Source: Gyromitra esculenta (lineage: Eukaryota; Ascomycota; Pezizomycetes; Pezizales; Discinaceae). From it: a DNA stretch of 64,000 nucleotides. How positions within the stretch are numbered: position 1 is the first letter of the stretch; every line of letters begins with the position of its first letter. Of the stretch, positions 1 to 10,097 are shown in pieces. The stretch spans positions 1,509,149 to 1,573,148 of the forward strand of contig JBCAML010000004.1 in assembly GCA_038503075.1 (NCBI GenBank), in the 5' to 3' direction. Under the pieces are notes generated by a model, which saw only the letters and a program-made list of their open reading frames with translations, was not told the origin of the DNA and made no database searches. The position numbers and the translations under genes are program-made.

Positions 1-2722
1 GGAATTAGGTGTTGCATTTTAGATAGTCGGTCGACTACTACCATTATGACATCGTGTCCATTTGACTTTGGAAGGCCTGTCACAAAGTCCATCGAAACTT
101 CTTGCCAGGGGCGGTTTGGTATAGGTAGGGGACGGAGGACTCCTGAAGTATGTTGGGTGACGGGTTTTGCCTTTTGACAAATATGGCAATTGCGTACATA
201 ACGGCCGATTGATTCCCTCATCTTTGGCCAGTAAAAGTTTCTACTGATCAGTTCGAAGGTTTTATCTCGTCCAGGGTGTCCAGCAGCAGGGGCGTCATGA
301 TGTCTTCTGATGAGTTCCAGGCGAAGAGGATCGAAGTTGGGTACGTAGAGATTTCCTCGGTAGCACAATCGGTTATTCTCATTGGTACATTCACTTAAAG
401 TGATTTCCTTCGACTGTTGGTCTTTATTCCTCAGTGCTGCGAGTATCTTTTCCGGAAATTTGTCAGCAATATAACCTTCTAGAAAAAGCTTTTCTAGGGG
501 GGCGTCCAATTCAGTGACTTCATTTGATAAAGAAGCCGACAACAAACTTATCTTGGGGTCAATGTTCTCCTTCTTTAGCACCACTTGACTCTGGTGTGCT
601 AATCTTTCATCCCCTTCCTTGGGGAGATCTCCCGATCTCCGAGTCAATGCGTCCGGTTTCCTTCCTTCTTTGCCTGGTCGGTATGTGATCACGAAATCGA
701 AGCGAGATAGGTACTCAGCCCATCTGGCTTGGCGACGGTTGAGTTGCTTAGTACTCATGAAGTACTCAAGGTTCTTGTGGTCACTAATGACGTCAATGGG
801 ATGTTTTGAGCCTTCGAGTTCCGGGCGCCATTCTTCGAATACTCTGATGATAGCCAGTAGTTCCTTGTCGTAAATCTCGTAGTTGCATTCAGCAGGTGAA
901 TGCTTCTTGGAGAAGAAAGCTACTGGGTGGAGAATTCCCGCATCATTGTATTGCGATAGGACACCTCCAGATACGAAATCGGAGGCTTCGGTTTCCACGA
1001 TAATTTTCCTGTCAGGGTCAAAGTGGATGAGGACTGGGGCAGTAGTGAACGCATGCTTTAAGTTCTTGAAAGCTATATCGGTTTCTATAGTCCATTCAAA
1101 GACGATCCCTTTCTTGGTGAGAGCCGTTAGGGGTGATGCAAGTTTTGACAATCCTAGGATAAATCGTCTGTAAAAATTGGCGAATCCTAAGAAGGCTTGA
1201 ACATCCTTGACACTTTTTGGTGTTCCCCATTCTCGTACTGCCTTAAGTTTTTCTTCATCCATTTTAATCCCTTCTGGGGTAAGGATGAGTCCCAAATACT
1301 TAGTGGATTGTACTTCGAATTCGCATTTTTCTGGCTTGAGGAGAATATCGTTATCAATAAGATTTTGAAGGACTTTTCGTACGTGTACCTGATGCTCTGC
1401 GAAGGTATCACTATAGATCAGTATATCATCGAGATAGGCAGTGCAGAATATGTCCAGGTATTCTTTCTGGCAATCGTTAACGAAGCGTTGGAAAGTGCCG
1501 GGTGCATTAGTTAAGCCAAAGGGCATAACTTGATATTCATAGAGACCATATCGGGTACGGAAAGCAGTCTTCCATTTGTCTCCTTTAGCAATGCGGATTT
1601 GGTGGTAGCCATCTTGGAGGTCCAATTTGGTATACCATTGTGCCTTCGCTAGTCGAGCAAGTGTTTCGCGGATGAGGTGAGAAGTATAGCGGTCTTTGAC
1701 TGTGATCGCGTTAAGGCCACGGTAGTCCACACATAAATGAAGAGAGCCGTCAGCTTTTTTGACAAAGAGGACGGGGGATCCGGCGGGTGAGGAGCTGGCT
1801 TGGATAAAACCTTTTTTGAGGTTGTCTTCAATGTATTTCTTCAGGACTATTAATTCTTCCCGAGACATCCCATATAGTGGGCCGAACGGGGCTTCCTTTC
1901 CGTCTTGAAGCTGTATTTTATGATTGTAGGATCGGCGCGGGGAGAGTCCTTGGGCCTTCTTCTTGTCGAACATATCCAAGAAGTCGTGGTATTCAGTGGG
2001 GATTCTTGCTCTCCATTCTTCTTTTGTGGTTTTCTCCTCTAAGATTTTATTAATTTCATAGAGGGACATAGCGTAAGCTTGCAGGGATCGTTTCCTGGTA
2101 AGGGTTCTAAAACTAGCGGCGTTGATAAAGGAAACATTAAGTTTGATTGAAGCCGAGATAGAGGGGGCGGAGACAATAGCGGTATTCCGGGAACAGTGGG
2201 TAGTGCAGAGTTTAGAATTAAACTCGATGTGTTTATCAGCAAAGTGGAGTTGAACATCGTGATAGTTCATCCACGGAATTCCTAAAGCCAAGGGGTAATG
2301 ACCGAGTTGGGTTACAAAGCAGGGGGCTTGCTCTTGATGTTGTTGAACAGACAAGTTGATGTTGGCAATATGGGTGATGGCTCCTGAGGCGACAGGGCGG
2401 TCATCTATAACTTCTAGTTGTCTGAGTGTTTTAAGAGGGAGAAGAGGTAAAGAGTGGTGACTCGCAAATTCCTTATCAATGAATGCGAATCCTGAGGCTC
2501 CAGTGTCCAATAATGCATGTGTTTTGATGATTTTATTGCTATGGGAAATGCTACAAGAAATAACAAAGTGTTCCCCATCCAATTGATCCTCCATGCAAAT
2601 ATCCGATACTGAAAACCCTGAAATAGAAAAGGCAGACAAAGGTAAAGAAAAAGGAACCGAAGCAGGGTCACTGGTCGACTTCGGTGAAACTAGTTTAAAT
2701 CCTCGTCTGAGGTGCCTGGTGC
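1..2722 (-). CDS. Ty3/gypsy Pol polyprotein (protease-RT-RNase H-integrase), partial
   Basis: One frame stays open on the minus strand from 2722 to base 1 (907 codons, checked codon by codon, no stop) and continues out of the window. Domains in order: an aspartic protease with a DTGASG active site near 2500; reverse transcriptase with PFGLTNAPGTFQ near 1500 and the catalytic box AYLDDILIYS at 1410-1439; RNase H (IVETEASDF near 990, IYDKELLAI near 865); the integrase HHCC zinc domain (HH near 290, CHIC near 185); and the first catalytic Asp region of integrase (SMDFVTGLP) near 90. The rest of the integrase core is outside. The frame overlaps the end of gag by about 30 nt in a different frame, so it was probably expressed by ribosomal frameshifting. 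No ATG is needed. The openness suggests a fairly young copy, although gag is broken. Confidence 0.93.
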
Positions 2723-3065
2723 ATCAATGGCAAAAAACTGGGGAGGCAACGGAGGAGGGGGAAGTTGACGAGTGGAGGAAGCGGGGGGATTGGGAGCATT
2801 GGTGAGGTTGTTGAGTGCCCCTCTCATGGCGGGTTTTTTTGGGGCAGAGGGGCAGTTGGCGTAGGAGTGGTCGGGGGCGGTGCAAAACATATATTTCCCC
2901 GTGGATCAGCGCCACTGTTTCTCTTCCTCCGAAAGCTTTCTTCTTCCGTTAACCATTGTGTATCTTTGATCCTGAGGGGGGCGAGAGAGATTGCTGGTGC
3001 GGCCAAAAGAGATGTCCATGGGAGCTAGTCCTCCTGGGGTAAAGGAAGAGGCGGGGGTAAAGGCA

Positions 3066-3480
3066 TTTCACAGATGTAACAGAGTAAACGGGTCAAGGAC
3101 GTTGTATGGGTTGAGATGGAATTTCGGTTAGGATTATAATGTCTTTGTGTTTCGGTTGATATCGGTTATGAGTCATGTCGATTGGAAAGCGGGGTATTTA
3201 AAGGATGGACTTTTGGCTCGGATGTATCTTCTTCTCTTTCTTCTTTAAGCAACGTTCTTACTTTCCTTCTACTACATTATTTTAATACTACCTTGATTCT
3301 ATCTCAGAATCCTCTCGGTCGCTGTCGCTGTGAACACTTTAAACACTTAACTCGCCTGGAGTTAGACCAACGTAGGACCTGTAGAAAACTTCGTTACTCT
3401 TATCATAACGATTCTTGTTTAAGTAGCTCCACTCATCTTCTGGGATACAGAAGAGCTTAAACAGGAACCGAACCGTGAGA
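3066..3480 (+). mobile_element. Solo LTR-like element, copy 1, inserted in gag
   Basis: A 415-bp element begins TTTCACAG and ends CCGTGAGA, flanked by perfect 5-bp duplications AGGCA (3061-3065 and 3481-3485). It carries a TATA-like box (GGGTATTTAAAGG near 3193) in the plus orientation and is about 70-80 percent similar by eye to the copy at 4409-4822. The ends are TTTCA...TGAGA, not the usual TG...CA of LTRs. The family has no coding capacity here. Confidence 0.85.
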
Positions 3481-4408
3481 AGGCAGTAGGGGCACTGAAT
3501 TGTCCCATGTTATCATGGGTGTTACCCCGTTTTTCTGCCTTGCGGGCTCGAATTCAATTGTCCAATCGAGTGAGGGTTAGGGTCATTTCCTGAAGGTTGG
3601 CTGGGACGATGGGTGCGAATACCATGGCTTCCTTCAATTCTTCTGACATACCGTGCTCTAGGGCGTCCATCTTTGAGTTCTCATCAAAGTTGAGTTGCCC
3701 CATGATTCTCTGGAAGTCGGCTAGATATGCTGAGAAGTCGCGTTTTCCCTGTTGAAGTTGGTGCAGCTCTCGTCGAGCCGTGCCAGTGGGGTTGGGGTCT
3801 CCGAAAGCAGTTTCCAGGGCAGCGATTAGGTGTTCTGCACTGGTCCAAGTGGTGAGGCCAGAAGGGAGGACGGTGTGGCGAACTTGTTCCAAGGCTACTC
3901 CTTCCAGACGATTGATCGTGTATAAGATCATTGTGGTTTCATCGGCGAAGCGGTCTCTATTGACCGTAAGCTTGGAGCGTAGTTGAAGTACGAAACCAGG
4001 GAGCTTGGCTCTGGACCCATCAAATTTTTCCGGGTCTGGCATTCGTTCTGAGCGATGGGAATGTGATGGCGGCGGCGGAGTGGCGATGAGGTTAGGTGGA
4101 GCTGGGGGGGCTTGGGCGGCGGATTGAGCTTCGTTCCGCTCTTGTCATAACCGGGCAATTAGACTAGCAGTTTCGTTGACCCGCTCATCTTGTTCCGTTG
4201 CATGACGTAGGGCATTGTCGATCTGGATTTTTGCGGTACCAAGTTTTACCTTGGCTTCTCTTTCGTTTTCTTGGAGGACATCGATTTGGTCTTCCAAGGC
4301 CTAGTAGAGGTCTCTGAGGTGATTGTACAGCTCAACGGCGTCTTCTCTCAATGCTTGGGCAAAGGCTTCTCTGGTGGGGAAGCATGGGGTGGTGACAGCG
4401 GCTCCTTC

Positions 4409-4822
4409 TTTCACGGATGGAAACGGATAACGGGTTGGGGGCAATGTGTTGGTTGTAATGGTTTCGGTTAGGGTAAATAATGTCTTTGTTGTGGTTCGGT
4501 TATGTTCGGGTATGCGTTTCGGAGTAATGAAAGTGGGGTATTTAAGAGACGGATTTTAGTTGTCATTGTACCTTCTTCTTCTTCTTTCCTTAAACAACGT
4601 TCTCGTTTCACTTCTCTTGTATCAAGTCATAATCTCACTTCGATTCTACTTCAGAATCCTCGCTGTCGCTGTGAACCACCTCCGATACTTCGCCTTGAAA
4701 GTATATCCATCGTAGGACCTGTAGAAAAACCTGCACTCTTTGAACGTGTTGAGACCTCGCTTAAGTAGCACTGCTCACCTCCGGGGATACCGAAAGGCTT
4801 AACGAAGGACTCAACCGTGAGA
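4409..4822 (+). mobile_element. Solo LTR-like element, copy 2, inserted near the gag start
   Basis: A 414-bp element begins TTTCACGG and ends CCGTGAGA, with perfect 5-bp duplications CCTTC (4404-4408 and 4823-4827). It has a TATA-like GGGTATTTAAGAG near 4538. Excising it with one CCTTC joins the gag start codon segment to the remainder of gag in frame. Confidence 0.87.
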
Positions 4823-5057
4823 CCTTCAGAGGAGGAGGCAGCGGGGGCGGGAGAGCTCATGATCTTGGTTTATCGCACAGGATAGAATTGGTGCGTCTAT
4901 ATTGGTGATTGAGCCACTCGGGAATGGTTTCAACAATGGTTTGGGGTCTTCATGGTGTCAGACAGGGGAAAACTTGCAAGATGGATTGGCGAATCCAAGC
5001 AATGGGTTCCATAAAAGGGCGTCAAAGTAGGAGGTGTAGATTTTGGAAGCAACGTAA

Positions 5058-5894
5058 TCTCACGGTTGAACCCCTCGCTAAGCCCTTCAGTATCCCTGAA
5101 GGTGAGCAGTTCTCAAGGAGCGGGTTTCTTGTCAAGCTCTCGAGTATCTCTTGAGATGAGCAGTGCTACTTGAGTGGGAAACCAACAGCGAGAGTGTGTA
5201 CGGAGACTCTACAGGCTCTACAAGTGGATCAAGTTAAGATGACTTGAAGACAGCGGCAGCGGCGGGTTACGAGGTGTAACTGAGGTTTGTATTGTAGAAT
5301 ACAAGAGTAAAACAATAGAAGACGTTGCTTAAAGAAAGAAGAAGGAAAAGTACAAAATGAGGGGAAATCCCTTCGCTTATATACCACGTTCCAACTCCTT
5401 CGATGACAAAGACATGACTCATTGTAACAGGAAACCTGTGGAAACACAAAGAACAACAACAGAACGTGACAACCCTGTACCCATGTACCTAATCGGTCAA
5501 CGAAACATCCATCCATGAAAGCAGTGCTACTTAGCTGGAGAAACAACACGTTCAAAGAGTGCAATGTTTTCTACAAGTCCTACGAGGTGTTGGTATTTTA
5601 AGGTGAGATAGAGACAGCAAAGTACACAGCGACAGCAAGGGTTCTGAGGTAGAACCATGATAGTATTCAAATAATACAGGAGAAGGTAACGAGAACGTTG
5701 CTTAACGAGAGAAAAAAAAAGAGTACAAAAACGACTAAAATCCTCCACTTAAATACCCCGCTTTTCCGTAACACAGGCCAACCATCCAGCAACAACGAAA
5801 ATGCAACCGAACAACAAAGCCATTATAACCAAAGGAATCTTCTGTAAATACCAACCACTTCGTCCTAACCTATTACCTGGTTCCATCCGTGAAA
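5058..5894 (-). mobile_element. Older copy of the same LTR-like family, split by a nested insertion
   Basis: Two blocks (5058-5110 and 5526 to about 5894) together match the reverse complement of the family: TCTCACGG at the left end, a reversed TATA-like box (CTTAAATACCCC near 5749), and CCATCCGTGAAA at the right end. The middle is interrupted by copy 3 (5111-5520). I could not find a matching target duplication. A further short match to the family end just to the right (about 5900-5968) suggests another partial insertion. Confidence 0.65.
5111..5520 (-). mobile_element. Solo LTR-like element, copy 3, nested in an older copy
   Basis: A 410-bp element in minus orientation (plus-strand ends TCTCAAGG and CCATGAAA), flanked by GCAGT duplications at 5106-5110 and 5521-5525. 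It sits inside an older family member, so the family transposed at least twice at different times. It is very similar to copy 4 (6358-6768), including a long shared tract around 5310-5420. Confidence 0.87.
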
Positions 5895-5969
5895 TTATAT
5901 AACAACTGAAATCCATCACAACCATTAAACCGAAACCTAACCCTGTACCTGATCCTTTATCCGTGAAAC

Positions 5970-7201
5970 ATTGGTGGATGTGGGACTACAAGACGGAACA
6001 GAACTGGCTATCCAGAGGAGTTAAAAGTACCCGCCAACTCTGAGACAAAGGTAGAATATCACTTCACTACTGGCGCAGTTAATAGAGGGGTTGCTACGCT
6101 TCTTTGGTATGATAATGGTCTAGTATCACTGATGAATACATTGCATACTTTAACAGGATGCAATGCTGTAGTCTCAATGGATTGAAACAGACCTAGCCGT
6201 TCGAATCCTGTTGCAGCCCAAGAGCTATTTAGAGATGTTGCAAGCCTGACACTCAATATTCCTACTTGTGTTGCAGATTACAATCACAATAAGGTGGGGG
6301 TAGATGTGGCTGATCAGTATCGCTGTTACTACTCTACCCAATTAATCACTAGACGCATCTCAAGGAGCGAGGTTCCCGTCAAGCTCTCAGGTATCCCCCG
6401 AGATAAGCAGTGCTACTTGAACGAGAAACCAACAACAGGAGAGTGCACGAAGATTCTACAGGCTCTACTAATGGTTCAAGTCGTGATGGCTTGAAGTCGG
6501 CGACGGCGATAGATTACGAGGTGTAATCCGAGGTTGTATTTGTAAGATACAGTGAGTGTACAATAGAAGACGTTGCTTAAAGAAAGAAGAAGGAAAAGTA
6601 CAAGATGAGGGGAAATCCCTTCGCTTATATACCACGTTCCAACCCTTTCGATGACAAAGACATGACTCATTGTAACGAGAAACTCATGAAAACACAAAGA
6701 ACAACAACAAAACTCGACAACCATATACCCATATACCCGATCAACCAACATAACAACCATCCATGAAAACGCAACTGGTTTCCTATATTTTTTTGGGTTC
6801 TAGACACGGTTCTGATTAATGCTTTCATCATATACCGCGATTTAAATCAATATGATGGGCTCCAGCACAAGGATTTCCAAACGCAAGTTGCTTGGGAGTT
6901 GATTCTACAAGGGCCTCTAAAACCTAAGTCTCCTAGTCAATCAAATCCACCACTATCTGGGTCTTCAATTCCTACCAAAACCTCCAAAATTAATTCTCAA
7001 TCAGCTCTGCATCTCCCTGTCTGTGTTCCAGCTGAAGAAAGAAGGGTTTGCTTCTGTTGCCGTAGGAGGGAAAAGGAGCAGGGTGGACTGCTACATAGTA
7101 GGTATTTACCAAAGACTCAGTGGAAGTGTGAAGCCTGCAATGAACCTCTCTGCTTAACAGGGTCGCGAAATTGTTTCTATGAGTATCACTGTACTTTCTA
7201 G
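5970..7201 (+). pseudogene. piggyBac-type transposase, C-terminal part, broken
   Basis: Relic of a DDE_Tnp_1_7 (piggyBac) transposase. Recognisable segments are GVATLLWYDNGLVSLM near 6090-6140, the conserved DYNHNKVGVDVADQY block near 6276-6320 (family motif YN-GVD-DQ), then NWFPIFFWVLDTVLINAF from 6774, and a cysteine-rich C-terminal zinc domain (CFCCRRR ... CEACNEPLC ... CFYEYHC) ending at the TAG at 7199-7201. A TGA at 6183-6185 interrupts the frame. The solo LTR at 6358-6768 splits the gene; removing it with one ACGCA duplication restores TRRNWFPIFFW exactly. The N-terminal half is missing or unrecognisable left of about 5970. Confidence 0.82.
6358..6768 (-). mobile_element. Solo LTR-like element, copy 4, inserted in piggyBac
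   Basis: A 411-bp element in minus orientation with 5-bp duplications ACGCA at 6353-6357 and 6769-6773. Its boundaries TCTCAAGG...CCATGAAA are the same as those of copy 3, which fixes the family ends independently of alignment. The reversed TATA-like box is CTTATATACCACG near 6624. Confidence 0.9.
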
Positions 7202-7413
7202 TAGTTTCCTGTATTTTTTTTGATTTTTTTTGGCCTTGTACGTAGTAATAATAGTTCGCCCGATCTCGTTGCCATGCATCAAAATCACCCGCAAATCAGC
7301 CTACGAGCGAAGGGATAGTTAGTCTGAAGGCTTCTCCCGAGTCTACAGAAGCAGTTTGTGCTCTATAATATTCATCTACGTACCTATTCTAAATACAAAA
7401 TTTATGACAAACC

Positions 7414-8468
7414 TCAACTGTGGTTATAATCCAAGCAGCCGTCTTCATAAATAAAACGGGCCTCTACACTTTGTCCTTCGCGCACCCTCCTTAGCAAATC
7501 TTCTCTTTGCTTTAAATCCTTCAAAACCTCTTCCAACCACCATCTATGCATCCTTGGATCGCTCGTTAATTCCGGATGAAAGCTTGTTCCAACCACGTTT
7601 CCCTGTCTTACAGCGACAATGCTACTCGCATCACTGCTATTCTCCCTGTCCCTACACTTATCCACCTGCACCGTATCCACAATTTCTCCCTTTGAATTCG
7701 TATCATGCAGCGGCCTATCAGCTGTGCTCAACCCCTCGCGCGGCAACAGCTGCCTCCTTAGCTCCGCAATCACCTCAACGTGTTCGTCATCAGTAAATAC
7801 CCTCTCAACTTCTCCCCTCGGAGCCTTGCTTGGCGCCCTGACCTCAACTTCATCGCTCCTCTCTTCGCGGGGTAGGATACATTCGACAATTGGCGCCCGT
7901 ATAAACACTCCATTGAACGGCCTCTCACCCTCTCCGAAGAATGAGAGATGCAATGGGGCCTCAAACGACTCCATTTGACGTCCGAAATGGTTTCTGTTGA
8001 CACGCACGGAGAGACCCCCGATGAGGGACTGTCCGCCCTTCTTTGTACGGTTTGCTGCTTCGGAGAGTAGGATCATCCCTGCACAAGTACCCCAGGTTGG
8101 ACGACGGTTAGCCTTAACAAAGTCGCGAAGGGGCTCGAGAAGGTTGGAGCGCTCAGCGATGAGAGCCATAGTCGTGGATTCGCCGCCTGTAAAGGGTTAG
8201 TTAGCTCCGGACACGGTGATATTTACGTAGGACGTACCTGGGATGATGAGAGCGGAACATCGGGCAAGTTCTTCGGGAGTTTTGACGAGGATGAAGTTAA
8301 GCGGTTGTGAAGACTCGAGGCCTACAGCAGCTGTTTTCAGAAGCTGTATATGCTCGCTGAAAGCGCCCTGTAGAGCTATTCCTTGTCCAATTAGTCCGTA
8401 CCACCCGAGAGATGAGAGAGAAAGTGCCTACCAAGGACCCCAACTGTGATTCCGGTGCTTTCCACCAT
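7414..8468 (-). CDS. SNO1: Pyridoxal 5'-phosphate synthase glutaminase subunit (Sno1/Pdx2)
   Basis: Class I-like glutamine amidotransferase that hydrolyses glutamine and passes ammonia to the Snz/Pdx1 synthase in de novo vitamin B6 synthesis, in the cytosol. Three exons on the minus strand: 8432-8468, 8238-8381 and 7414-8186; introns of 50 and 51 nt with GT..AG ends. The product is 317 aa, longer than the usual ~200-230 aa because of a variable acidic/basic insert of roughly 80 residues before the last catalytic motif. Visible motifs are VGVLGIALQG at the N-terminus, PGGESTTM, the nucleophile Cys in TWGTCAGMILL, and the His-Glu pair in GTSFHPELT. It is divergent from the COQ11-like gene, with 569 bp between start codons. 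The Snz partner is not in the window. Confidence 0.93.
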
Positions 8469-9037
8469 CTTTATTTTATTTAGACTTCTTTACTTGTTGG
8501 ATTTAGAAGTTACGAGGATCGGTGACGGGGTCTAATCGAGTCATCATGAAACTTTTTTCTTCACTCGTGGGGGTGTGACGAAGTTTTTCGAGGATCTCTT
8601 ATCGATAAGAACTAGACGGGGTGGGGTTGCAGTTACAACATGATGCCATGTCTGACGTGGGCCCGGAATAAAGATTCAAGGAGGAGATTTTACTACATAT
8701 GTAGATCTGGTAGCTGGAGATTCAAGTAATTGAAAACGCAGACCCTTATCTTTTGGAACATTCGGTTTTTGGGAGAATCGCCCTATTCGTAAACTCCCGA
8801 TTCCGGCGTTTGGCCTTGCAGCAGAGCCCCAGACATTGATGTCGAGACCCATCCGCACAGATCGGATACATTACCCAATAGATAAATCAGACGAACGCTC
8901 TAGTGCTGGTGTCTTGGTTGGCCTCACAGAAAGAGGGAGAACGGCATAATCCAATCCATTGATACTCACTGTAACTCTACACAGGCTCGAGCACTACGAC
9001 ACCTTATCGCTTCCACGCACGAACTCAAATCGGCTGA
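8469..9037. promoter_or_regulatory. Shared divergent promoter region of SNO1 and COQ11
   Basis: 569 bp between two start codons pointing away from each other. No third gene is visible. I see no clear TATA box; positions of initiation cannot be read from the sequence. Confidence 0.5.
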
Positions 9038-10097
9038 ATGACAGCCTCTATGGCATCTAAAAGTATCCCCCGTCTCGTTGTCTGCGGTGGTAATGGCTTT
9101 CTTGGTGCGTTCCAAATCCGCTGAATACAGAGAGATAAGCTCTTCTGATTATGAGAACTCAGGCTCCCGGATCTGCAGATCTGCCGTCGCGAGAGGGTGG
9201 TCCGTAACGTCTATCAGGCAAGTTCACTATCACCACGGTTCCTGATTCTCCTTGTTAAAATAAATTTTCCGCCCCAGTCGTTCTGGAACACCCGACTGGA
9301 AAACTTCGACAGGCTCTGAAACCCCCCCTGCATGGAGCGAGCACGTCACATGGGCGAAAGGGAATATTCTGTCGCCTTCAACGTACCGTCAGCACCTCGT
9401 TGGTGCGACCACTGTTGTGCACAGCATGGGGATTCTCCTGGAGGCGGACTACAAGTCTGTATTGAGTGGGAAGGAATCCCCCATTGCCGGACTTCGAAAG
9501 GCATTTGATTCTACGCGAGGGACTTCACATAACCCACTTCGTGAGGAGGATGAGAGATCACAGTTGACCTATGAGACTATGAACCGCGATTCCGGTATAT
9601 ACCCACTTGATACCTTCCCACATCCAGTAACATGGACCTACTAGCTTACACATGCTACAGCAATAACCCTCGCCGAAGAATCTCTCTCGGCAACGAATAC
9701 AGTCCAAACCTTCCTTTACGTTTCCGCCGCTGACGGCTCGTTTGCTCTCCCAGAGCGGTATATATCAACTAAGCGCGAAGCCGAAGCTGGTATCAGAGAA
9801 CTTTCACAGAATGGACAAAAGTTCCGTCCAATTTTCCTCCGCCCAGGGTTCCTTTACGATTCTAGTCGGCCGATCACGTTGCCGCTAGCGGGACTTATGG
9901 GCGTCACATCGACAATGAATTCGCTACTTGGCGGGAAGGTGCCACTTTTGGGGGCTGCGGGGCATAAGCCATTAAAAGTGGATATCGTAGCCGAGGCAGC
10001 AGTGGAGGCTATCGCGAGCGAAGGGATAGAAGGCGTGGTGGGTGTGAAGGATATAGAGGAGCTGAACACGAAGGCATGGAGGGCGGCGATGTTGTAA
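9038..10097 (+). CDS. COQ11: Coq11-like NAD(P)-binding short-chain protein (atypical SDR)
   Basis: Mitochondrial atypical short-chain dehydrogenase/epimerase family protein related to yeast Coq11 (YLR290C), linked to coenzyme Q biosynthesis. Exons: 9038-9104, 9163-9217, 9278-9594, 9661-10097, giving 291 aa. The Rossmann glycine motif VCGGNGFLGSRIC spans the first intron. Other family landmarks are ARGWSVTSISRSG, HLVGATTVVHSMGILLE, NRDSAITLAEES across intron 3, and YISTKREAE, holding the SDR Tyr-Lys pair. Intron 2 (9218-9277) has a GC donor (AG|GCAAGT). The start could be the ATG at 9038 or the in-frame ATG at 9050; both give a short basic N-terminus. Confidence 0.88.

Larger units (their letters stand above)
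1..4860 (-). mobile_element. Ty3/gypsy LTR retrotransposon body, truncated by the window edge
   Basis: Minus-strand element with gag (reading from 4860 down) followed by protease, reverse transcriptase, RNase H and the start of integrase, the Ty3/gypsy (Metaviridae-type) order. The 3' end lies left of base 1. Two foreign solo LTR-like insertions (3066-3480 and 4409-4822) sit inside gag with 5-bp target duplications, so they are younger than the element. I could not identify the element's own 5' LTR or primer-binding site to the right of 4860. Confidence 0.9.
2690..4860 (-). pseudogene. Ty3/gypsy Gag, disrupted
   Basis: Gag starts at the ATG at 4858-4860 (MSSPAPAASSSEG). It is cut by a solo LTR (4409-4822), continues as a coiled-coil-like segment (DQIDVLQENEREAKVKL), has the capsid-like core at 3554-4042, is cut again by a second solo LTR (3066-3480), and ends near 2690 with a retroviral-type zinc knuckle. 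Removing each insertion plus one target duplication restores a single frame across both joints. Four in-frame stops are visible, at 4301-4303, 4145-4147, 3554-3556 and 2906-2908; several look like CGA-to-TGA or CAG-to-TAG changes (C-to-T). The zinc knuckle has Tyr in place of its first Cys (YMFC, then H and C). The gene is therefore dead in this copy. Confidence 0.85.

Noticed and set aside
9595..9644. Earlier acceptor (TAG at 9642-9644) for COQ11 intron 3
   Set aside because: It breaks the reading frame; the acceptor at 9660 gives the conserved NRDSAITLAEE sequence.
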